Assembly (NCBI RefSeq): GCF_902148855.1
Contig: NC_043972.1
Location: 35,037,496-35,101,495, forward strand
Origin: Sphaeramia orbicularis
Lineage: Eukaryota; Chordata; Actinopteri; Kurtiformes; Apogonidae
Direction of reading: 5' to 3'
Length of the DNA: 64,000 bases
Shown here piece after piece: positions 55,301 to 64,000 of the stretch. Position 1 is the stretch's first letter. The number at the start of each line of letters is the position of its first letter. Under the pieces are notes generated by a model, which ran no database searches, was not told the origin of the DNA, and saw only the letters and a list, made by a program, of their open reading frames with translations. A program made the translations under genes and the position numbers.

Positions 55301-58300
55301 GTCTGTTCTTTTGTATTGTACCGATGTGCCTCTTGGCCAAGTCTCCCTTGAAAAAGAAGCTTTATCTCAGGGGACTTTCTGGTTAAATAAAGGTGAAACT
55401 AAGTAAATAAATAAATAAATAAACATTTTCAGCATGTAGTTGCAGCTCAAAGGTTCTTATTCTTAACTTTGGTGCAGATAGTAAAGGAGGAAATCTCCCT
55501 GTCCTGTCACTGCATTATTAAAATACTTACACTTCTTCCACCAGAGTGCATCCTGGGAGCCAGACTACCAGCTTAGCTGAAATACCTTGAATATTTTTTC
55601 TGTGTTGTCTTACATCATCTTCACGTTGCATTTTCTGAGAAAGTAAATACAGTTTGCTCAAATCAAAACTGACATTGGACTTTTCATTTACTTTTATTTT
55701 TCTGTTCTAATACATGTGTTCCTTACACTACACTCCGCTCTTTCTTACTGGTCTCCCTTTTCCTTCTATTTCATGACTTTTCTTCACTTTGTCTTTGTCC
55801 TTTCAGGCTGGTGAAGGCTATAGAGAACCTCCAGTGTTTCTCCCTCTCTGTTGATCCGTCCTTCAGACACTTTCACCTCGACGCATCCCGAGAGATCAAG
55901 CTCATCAACAGCTTGGAGTTCATACACGGTTGGATGTTTGATTCTGTGAATGTGTGTAAATTTGCATAACTTTTGAGCAGCCATACTAACCTATTTTTTT
56001 CTTCCCTCCACAGCACCACTTGCTCCAGTCATCGACACCCAGAAGACACTTGCATACGATCATCTGTTTCTGTGCTGGCGCCTCCCTCAGGACTCGGCTC
56101 CAGCTTGGCATTTTTCTGTTGAATACCAGAGACGAACAGGAGTAGTTGGTGCCACATGGGGTGGCACCAGGTCCCCTAATGCAGAAACAGCATGGCAACG
56201 CCTGGATGAAGTGAGAGGCACTTCAGCTGTGATTGACCGGCTGCAAATGGACAGTGTGTATGTGCTCAGGGTGAGAGGCTGCAACAAGGCTGGGTTTGGA
56301 GAATACAGCGAAGAGGTTTATCTCCACACTCCACCTGCACCTGGTGAGATCCTACTCCTGGTGCATTATATCATTCAGCCTTTACATTTTATTTACATTG
56401 CCTTTCACTGCCTCCATCTGTTCACTCTTCTTAAAGGCAGATAGAACGTATGGTTTTATACAATAGATCAATGTATAAAGAAAGGAAATATAAGTAGTTT
56501 GATCAAAATATCTTGAAATAAGATTTACAAGCTTTAAAAAATGGCATTTTTTTTGACATACCAGCATTCATTTACAATCCAGTTGACTAATTTCTCTTTT
56601 TCTCTCCATCCTTTATTTTCATTCATTCCCCATTCCACTCTTGTTTTTTCTAGCTTCTGCACTAAATCATCCCTTTCTGTTCTGCATCTCAGTTTTATTC
56701 CAATCAGTCTTTTTCCACCGTTGTATCTTACTCCAAATATATCTCTCTGCATCTAAGAAAATCATTGTTCCTTTGGATTTTTTATTATCCCTTATGAGAC
56801 TACTTATTATTCACCATCCCCTTAACAAAAAACAAACATAATCACATAGTTACTGTAAGTTTCTAGCATTCACTGGAGAAGTCACATATTTTTCCTTTTT
56901 CTTGTGAACACACATTTCCTCTTTATCTTCCCTTTTACTCTGTGTTCTACCCTTGCTCCTTCTCAGCTCTTGTACTGTTACATGTTCAGAGTGTCGTCAG
57001 TTTGTGATCTAACCCCTCCTCCCTCCTGCCTTCTTTTGCGTCTCTGTCCCTCTTTAACCCTCCTTTACCCCTGTTTCACCTCCTCTCCTCTCAGTTTTGA
57101 GTTTCTCCTTGGACTCCCGCTGGGGTTTGCATGCTGACCGGCTGGCTTTAGGTAAAGGCCTGACCTATGCCCGCAGTGTGCCAGGCCTTTCACTCCTGCA
57201 GGCTGCAGATCGTGCTCTTACTTCTTGTCATTTGACTTCTGACCTGCTGGTGGCTGACTTAGCTGTCACTCAAGGCAGACACTACTGGGCATGCTCTGTT
57301 GAGCCTGGTTCTTACCTAGTTAAGGTAAGTGGGATGCAAACTAGGTTACTTTTAATAGTTCTGTATAGCCTCTCAAAAACAGACTGTTTGGCTCAATATA
57401 AACCACCATGTTTCTGTCTTTTCCCTAATGTACAGGTGGGAGTAGGTCAAGAGACTAAGCTACAAGAGTGGTTTCATCTCCCTCAGGACATGGCCAGCCC
57501 TCGGTAACTCTCAACGTAATGTAACGTAACGTAGCGTAACGTAACTGTTGTTATTCTATTAAAAAAAAAGCACATGCACAATGTTGATTTCCATATTACA
57601 CTCAGACATTAGCAAGACTAAGGTGAAACAAATCTACTTATGGCTTTGGTGTTATATAATGCTGAAGATTTTGCAAGACTACTTAGTGGATATTGTTTGT
57701 TACATAAAGTACTCTGTGAACTACAACTGGGACCGGTTTCGACAAGGGAGTGTAGCCCTTAACCACCAGAAGAGTCGCACATGATGACTCTTTATACTTT
57801 TTTTTTTTTTTATATTTAGTTATTCAATATATATGATCTAAATTTATATTTTAAAGTTGCAACTGTTTGTAACTTTACTGATACCAACTGCTGTTGAGGA
57901 CCAAGTATTGTTGTCTGCATTTGGTTAAAAAAAAAAACAGCAGTTTTTGCCAAATATGCCTTAAATTATATAAACTATGTTATTCATTCTCTCAGGTTTC
58001 ACATGTATTGTGCAGAGCAGTGATATAACCTAATCATATGTGGTCAGAGCTTTGGTTAGATTTACAGTTCCAGTAAGTACAACGTCTGAGCAGAAAGACT
58101 CATTATTCAGTGATAATGTCAGTAAATGACTGTATATTCTGGCTCTAAAGGGTTATACTCTGTAGCCACAAAAATTCAAATCATGTGCTGAAAATATTTT
58201 GTAAGGGAATAAAAGTAGAAGGAAATTAAACATAAAGCAACAAATGAATGGAGGTAAAAAGCAAAGCTATGTCTACATCTTATTGTGCTCGAATACTGGG

Positions 58301-58835
58301 TCACACTGAATGTGTGTTTCTTCTGTTCACCTTCTGTCCTTTTTCTTTTTTAATCTAATTTTCTCCTCGACCTGCACCTCCTCCAAGCTGTGACCCTGAC
58401 AGCGGCCATGACAGCGGTGCAGAGGACGGACAGGACTCCCCTCCCTTCTGCTTTCTCACCATGGGCATGGGTAAGATCCTTCTTCCTCAAGGACATAGTC
58501 ACACTCAGAGTCAGGGGGACAGCCAAAGCCATGGAGCAGCCCACTCCCACAGTAGCAGTCACAGTAACTTGCCTCATCCTCATACTGCCCCTCTGCCACC
58601 ACGCCTTGGGGTATGTCTGGACTGTGACAAAGGACGTGTCACCTTCTATGATGCTCACTCTTTGCGTGTCCTGTGGGAAGGACATGTAGACTGCTCAGCA
58701 CCTGTGTGTCCGGCCTTCTGCTTCATCGGCGGGGGGGCACTGCAGCTGCAAGATCTTGTGGCCAATCGGAGCATTGAGGAGCCTCCACCCCGGAGGGTAA
58801 CCATCCAAACACGTGCAACAAACCTCGGCAAATAA
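49374..58835 (+). CDS. trim46: TRIM46, class I tripartite-motif protein (RING, B-boxes, coiled coil, COS, FN3, SPRY)
   Basis: TRIM46 bundles microtubules plus-end-out at the proximal axon and axon initial segment. Exons 49374-49433, 50229-50487, 51477-51627, 52478-52676, 52752-52898, 52980-53075, 54658-54911, 55807-55928, 56014-56343, 57095-57324, 57436-57503 and 58388-58835 join in frame to 787 residues (human about 759). Human-like start [24 protein letters not shown] ligands C32, C35, C47, H49, C52 and C55 are followed, after a Pro-rich insert, by CPSC. B-box 1 is in exon 4 ([21 protein letters not shown]), B-box 2 in exon 5 ([18 protein letters not shown]). Exons 6-8 encode the coiled coil and COS box, exon 9 FN3 ([19 protein letters not shown]), and exons 10-12 SPRY ([32 protein letters not shown]). 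Intron 7 has a GC donor. Residues 674-704 are His/Ser-rich. Confidence 0.97.
49434..50228. other. trim46 intron 1 contents
   Basis: No transposon or nested gene recognised. Confidence 0.4.
50488..51476. other. trim46 intron 2 contents
   Basis: AT-rich, with a perfect 33-bp inverted repeat at 51330-51404 close to the exon 3 acceptor. Confidence 0.45.
51313..51404. repeat. Perfect 33-bp inverted repeat with interleaved direct repeat
   Basis: Arms 51330-51362 and 51372-51404 are exact reverse complements around a 9-base spacer. A 16-base motif ACATTGTTTTCCTGTT precedes the left arm (near 51314-51329) and occurs again across the spacer (51360-51375). Confidence 0.93.
51628..52477. other. trim46 intron 3 contents
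   Basis: No transposon ends recognised. The 77-codon frame at 52037-52270 has no family signature. Confidence 0.4.
53170..53734. mobile_element. piggyBac-like miniature element in trim46 intron 6
   Basis: Ends CCCTTTCATGCATGAG and CTATGCATGACAGGG are inverted repeats bounded exactly by TTAA (53166-53169 and 53735-53738). Non-coding, AT-rich. The end sequence differs from the CCCATAAAGAC family at 22.4 and 39 kb. Confidence 0.85.
53739..54657. other. Rest of trim46 intron 6
   Basis: AT-rich. No further element recognised. Confidence 0.4.
54912..55806. other. trim46 intron 7 contents
   Basis: Opens with a GC donor. 55120-55150 and an AAATAAATAAATAAA run near 55402-55425 may be a decayed retrotransposon tail. 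Otherwise nothing. Confidence 0.4.
56344..57094. other. trim46 intron 9 contents
   Basis: T/C-rich, especially in the last 200 bases before the exon 10 acceptor. No element recognised. Confidence 0.4.
57504..58387. other. trim46 intron 11 contents
   Basis: Begins with several GTAAC pentamers directly after the donor (57504-57544). The remainder is AT-rich, with nothing recognised. Confidence 0.45.
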
Positions 58836-60060
58836 AATGTAAGGGAGACTGTTCATGAGCACAGTTCATTCACTGATTAAAGTTTGTGTCAAGTCTGTGG
58901 AGTCAGATATGTTTCTATTCAACTGATGTTAGATCATGGATCAGTGAAATGCCTTGAACCTGTCAAACACCGGTATTTGATTGACATGTCTCAGTAAAAC
59001 TAATACATTTTTCAGATCAGCGTGATTTTAAAGATTTCACCACAGTTATTGGTGTTCTTACTCTTGCATTTGTACCTGCCTTGAAAATATGAAAACACAC
59101 CCCTGGCTGTATCTGTTTATTAATTCCTCCTGCTTTCCTTCTCCACATCTTTACAGCAATGTATTTATGGATTTATGGCTGAATGATTTTAAGACTATGC
59201 AGAATTCATTTGACCACTTTTGTTACCTTTCTACACAAATTTGTTTGCATTATAAAAAAAATAAATAAATAAATCTGTCCTCCTTTTACAGTTTATAATT
59301 TGTCCTAGAATGACTGGACAACAAAATTAGCATGCAAGTGGAAGTACAATTTAAAGCATACAGTATGTGCAGATAAATAAGAGTTACCATGTAAAAGCAC
59401 CTCAAATGTACTGTATGTCTAATTTTTTATATTCTGGATTATTTTTTGTAGCCTCAACAAGAATTAACAATGTGTACATATTGCAGAATTAGAGAATGTG
59501 AAAACACTGATTGTTGAATTGTAATTTTCTGCTGGCTCCATCAGGATCACGTGTCTCTCCTGTGTCTCAACAGCCTTGTTGGTATTTTATATAGTAGCTG
59601 TTTTGCATTTCAAAAGGACATGTGTTGGCATTTCATCTGGGGAAACATGCCCGCTGTTGTTTTCAGATTACAACAAAAATCAAAGAGAAAAAAGGTGTCA
59701 TTGTACTGGCTTGCTAATATGTGAATACTTGTCAGTGTTGTACATTTTGATGGAGTTGAAAGATGTAGATGGCCGCCTTCTTTTCTGTTAAACTGTGGTG
59801 TTTGAGCGATTTGCACATACATATTAACAATCTAACAAAAGGAAATGGGAGTTGAGCCAACATTAAGAGGTTTTGCTGACTTAAACTCAACTTTTATGCT
59901 ATAATGTTCTTTTTATTGCACTTGAAAGTAGCATATTTACTCATCAAGATGAGTTATGCTTCAGTTATGAAACAGTTAAATGCATAAGATTGTCTAAATT
60001 GTAATATTTTCACATTGACTGGCTCTGACTGTATTTTGATACATTCAGTATTTTTTGTAA

Positions 60061-60091
60061 TGTGTGTGTATGTGTGTGCGTGTGTGTGTAT

Positions 60092-60125
<34 letters not shown>
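60061..60125. repeat. (TG)n microsatellite
   Basis: TG units with scattered TA and CG interruptions. Confidence 0.95.
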
Positions 60126-60127
<2 letters not shown>

Positions 60128-61421
60128 TGGGGCTGTCATCCAGATCAATAACTGTGACTCTTTGTTGTGTGTATGTTATGGATGAATTGTCTGAACTCTA
60201 CTCATTTTACAGCACAGCACCTGAATGACTTTAGAGTGTAGCATCTTATGAATCACAAATCTCCTAACTTAGACTTTGCCTTGCTGGCAGAATGTTTCTT
60301 TTCATATCATGAAAAAAACAATAAATTACTGATAAATATAATATTGAGTTGCTTTGTCTCAAATGGTGAACGCTATAGACTGCATGTGAACTGCTCAGTG
60401 TTTGTTTAAAATCAGTTGATTGTTGATCATCTGCAACGAAAAAATGACAAAAAGTCACAATTTTATACCCTCTGGTTATGCAGGCAGGACTTTAATTTGT
60501 GCATATGTTTTAGTTATTCTAGATTTAATGCCTTTAACAGTCTACACAAACTGGTTTTTCTTACTCTTAGATTGAAGTTTTTTTTCTTCATCGCCTGTCA
60601 TGTTCTTACCCCAAAGTAAAACTGATAAACATGTTTTTGGTCAGTTTAACCGCTGCGTGCTATGAAGTTGTCACATTTTGAGTGTCTGTAAACAGTACTT
60701 GAGGCAGGATTAGAAAAACTGAATCTCTTTGTTTAAATGTCACGGAAATTTGATGTCTCTGAGTAAGTTGTGCCTACCTACATGTAAGGACAAGTGCGCT
60801 CTTAATCATTTGAGTGTGCCAGAGCTGCTGGAACAGGTAAAGGGGACGTTTTGTGCCACAGAGTGTAAATAAAATAATCCTCTTTTGTTGCCATGGCACG
60901 CATATGTCATTTGATACAGAACGACAGAAGCAGAGGAAGGTGGTGTGTAGCTCAATGTTTGTATCCTATGAAGAACAGCAGACGAAGGCAGAGCATAAAC
61001 AACAGCGCAGTTTAGTGGGTAAGCCAGTTGGACTGGTACATAGAACATTATTTTAACAAGGTATTATCACTCAGACAGTGTGACATAAAGAAACATTCCT
61101 TGCAGATCAACATGTTAAATATAGACATTGTGTAACACCAGAGCGTTTGCACATTTGTCATTACCTCTTGACTTCAATAAGGCACTGTTTCAATGTCTGC
61201 TGCAGGGCTTTGCATTATCTAGTTTTACCAATAGGGGGCAACATTGTCTGTGCTTTGTACATGTTTCTTCTTTGAAGAGGGGGTTAGTCAGCAACAGGTG
61301 CACCTTGTGTCAACACCGACTTATCTGGTCACGAATCTGTGATGACATGTTAGATATTACAGCTTCAGTCTGGTTCCTTCAGCCTAATCCTTTTGTTTGT
61401 GTGTTTTGATAAGTTACACTT

Positions 61422-61465
61422 AAAAAAAAAAAAAAAAAAAAAAAATCTCTCAGCTCCCTGTTTAT

Positions 61466-61528
<63 letters not shown>
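61422..61528. repeat. Poly(A) run followed by (CT)n
   Basis: An A run of about 24 bases, a short unique spacer, then about 29 CT units (61470-61528). Confidence 0.95.
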
Positions 61529-61531
<3 letters not shown>

Positions 61532-62626
61532 GTATCTGTTTGCTTAGAAATGAAAAAAAGGAATGATACATTGTATTAGTGAAATAATACACCAGACAAA
61601 AAGAAGGAAAGAATAGGTTAACTATAAAACTTTGGGAGGTAAAATAGTTTTTTCTGCTCTGTTCCTAATCCAACCTCTGCTCTTGCATAATTTCTCAGTA
61701 ACAGAACAGATGAAGTTTGATTTACATGTTAACCAAAGATCCTCCTTCATAGGAAAATGAAGCAAAAGTGTCTTGGTGTTTAATTCCCCTGAAATTCCAG
61801 TTGAATTGTGTTGTTAAACTTTCCTGGTAAAGTCAATTAGTCATTTAGAGTCAGAGGGTAATCAGAATAATCAGATGACTCAGTATTCATCAGCTCTTGC
61901 CTGTATACCCACAGGCTTGTAAGCGTCACCTGACTGCTGCTGTGCGCTCAAATAAATATATAAATAAAAACAATCGGCACCATGGATTAATTATTTTTGT
62001 CCCTCTTCATACCTGATTTATATTTAGTTAATATAATTGTACATATGGCAATCCTTCAGCAGTCTCTATTCCAGTATTTCAGCATAACATGGAATTTACA
62101 GATGTTTTACCTGCTGTTTCATTTTAGATATTTCTTGTCTGTTAAATATATATCTCAGTACAATGCAGTTTTTTCATCCTAAAACTGACTAAGAAAACCA
62201 GTTTCGTATCATTACCTGGTTTTAGATATGACTGAAGCAAACTGATAAAAATGCTGAGTGCCATGCAAACAAAGTTACACACAATCAGATGTAGCAAACT
62301 TTCAAATATGCATACAGTGCAGGAAGCTGCAGAAATGTTTGCTAATGCAAGCACACGTTCCCAGTCCCCTGAACAGCTGTGTCTCCTGTCTTTTCTCAGC
62401 ACCTCTGCAAATCACAGTGGACGTATAATGTCCTACACACACACATATAGACACACATCTCTCACCATAAAAGTTACTGAGTAATTCTACATGTTCCAAC
62501 TGTAGTCTGTACTGTCTTTCCAAGAGACAAAAACGCCTGTAAAACTGTCAGATGAAATGAAGGTCCCCCACCGGCAGAGATTTGTGAACATCAACAGAAC
62601 TTTTTTTGTATGTCACTGCTATGAAC

Positions 62627-62662
62627 CCCCCCCCACACACACACACACACATACACACACAC
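62627..62662. repeat. (CA)n microsatellite
   Basis: A C run followed by CA units with one TA interruption. Confidence 0.93.
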
Positions 62663-64000
62663 CCATGCAATAAAACTCAAATCCATTTTCATGGTTGCCA
62701 TTCAGAAGTAAATCCAACTCATTACTATAACACTTCGGTACACAAAGCAGACAGATGTGTGTGTTCTGCATGGAAGCCAAAGTGAGAGAGCATGCTCAGA
62801 CAGGACCAAAGCTCCTCAGGCTCCACATGTATTTATGTGTGAGAGACATTTTTAGACTTGAAAAACATCAGTTCTCCATAAAGCACTAAACTGCACTTCA
62901 CCATCTGTTTATCTTTATATTAAATTGTGAAACAATACATTGACACAACATATTTTGGATTTGACTATTATTATTGTTTTTAAATGAGATTAAATCAGTA
63001 TTGTCAACGATACATGTAATAATGCATGTTGGTCACTGAGTTCTGCCAGTAAAACCTCAAGACTGATTTATATCAGAGGTGAAATGTGTATGCTCACCCA
63101 TACTGACAGTGTTTTTCATCCATATGCTATCCTCCGACAGCTTAATGACTAGCTGTCTGCATATCACTTCACTCACTGTTCTCAATTATGAAGGGGAGGA
63201 GAAGCAGGAGGTGGAGGAGGAAGAAGGAGAAGATAGCAAAACAATTTGAGACACTAAGACAGAACATACTGAACCAAAGTCAAACCCTCTGGCAATGGTA
63301 GGATGTAACCGAGTATTTGTCTCATGTATTTTACCTCAGATTTGAGGCACTTATAATTTACTTTGAATTGTATCTCTATACTTCATACTCCACTACATCT
63401 CAAAGGCAATATTATACTTTTTACTCCACTACATTTGTCTGACAGCTTTAGTTAATCTGCATATGTATTCACTTTCACCCATGAAAACCACATAAGTTTT
63501 GATTCTACATGTTTTTCCTTTGTGGGTAGGCAGAATTCTCATCCTTCTTGTGCGAAATTCATTCATTTTTTTTTTAAATACATTGTCCCAAAACTGAAAA
63601 CAGGCCATTTTTCTGAGCTCATGAAAAGTTGACTTTTTAGGAATACACTGACGCTACAAACATATGAGTTTTTGGAAGAGGATAGATTGCTGCTGATTAA
63701 ACTACACAACAGTATATAAACTGAGCTCAACATTAAACATCTATGTCTGTAAAATGCAACACACACTCTCCATACATCAAGAATATTGTACTGATAATAA
63801 ATATAAACTGTCTAAGGATAGGTAAGGTTTTACGTGCAGATCTTATACTTGCAGTGAAGTATTTTCACGGTGCAATAATACAACTTTTATTTAAGTGAAG
63901 AATTTGGATCCTTTGGACACAGTGGAGGGTGACTCATAAACCATTTCTGTGGTAGGTACAGAGCAAAGGTCTTACAGCACCAACTGGGAGCAGGGAAAGA

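Larger units (their letters stand above)
58836..64000. other. trim46 3' UTR and downstream intergenic DNA
   Basis: AATAAA hexamers overlap the stop region (58831) and recur near 59263 and 60318, so the 3' UTR end is not fixed. Simple repeats lie at 60061-60125, 61422-61528 and 62627-62662. No exon, transposon end or RNA gene was recognised in the rest. Confidence 0.4.

Noticed and set aside
57501-57545. GTAACG units as a telomere-like repeat
   Set aside because: The unit is not TTAGGG and the run is only a few copies next to a splice donor.

Overview
The window is vertebrate nuclear DNA, most likely a percomorph teleost. The genes have short exons with GT-AG introns, the intergenic space is AT-rich and full of fish-type repeats (L2-like LINEs, Tc1, hAT and piggyBac-like miniature elements), and the proteins match vertebrate families closely. 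All gene models below were built by hand from splice sites, reading frames and remembered human protein sequences. No alignment or transcript data was available.

Layout. Positions 16-7079 (minus) hold snx27, exons 1-10, with only the last few dozen codons lost off the left edge. From 7080 to 17200 there is no host gene. That stretch holds a teleost MITE, an L2-type LINE and a 2.36 kb fold-back transposon (11400-13759) that appears to have landed in the LINE tail and carries a captured LINE 3' end, followed by a solo LTR and a hAT miniature element. Three small S100 calcium-binding protein genes follow, all on the minus strand and each with two coding exons: 17291-17668, 29329-29777 and 40381-40794. 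They are separated by repeat-rich DNA. Then come krtcap2 (43634-45748, minus; an oligosaccharyltransferase subunit), tmem107 (46601-48365, minus; a ciliary transition-zone protein) and trim46 (49374-58835, plus; a microtubule-associated TRIM protein of the axon initial segment). tmem107 and trim46 are divergent, with about 1 kb between their start codons. From 58836 to 64000 I see only the probable trim46 3' UTR, simple repeats and unassigned DNA.

The genes do not form a pathway. The order SNX27 / S100 / KRTCAP2-TRIM46 resembles human 1q21-q22, where these families also lie. TMEM107 is on another chromosome in human, so its place here is a lineage-specific arrangement.

The most interesting observation is in tmem107. 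Its fourth exon is present twice, as two 97-nt exons in the same phase encoding divergent versions of the same membrane segment. The upstream exon ends in a donor that matches the minor (U12) spliceosome consensus, while both exon-4 copies end in ordinary U2-type donors. That arrangement would enforce mutually exclusive splicing, because a U2 donor cannot be joined to a U12 acceptor. A second U12-like intron lies in krtcap2. GC-AG introns lie in snx27 and trim46, and trim46 intron 2 carries a perfect 33-bp inverted repeat with the signature of a template switch.
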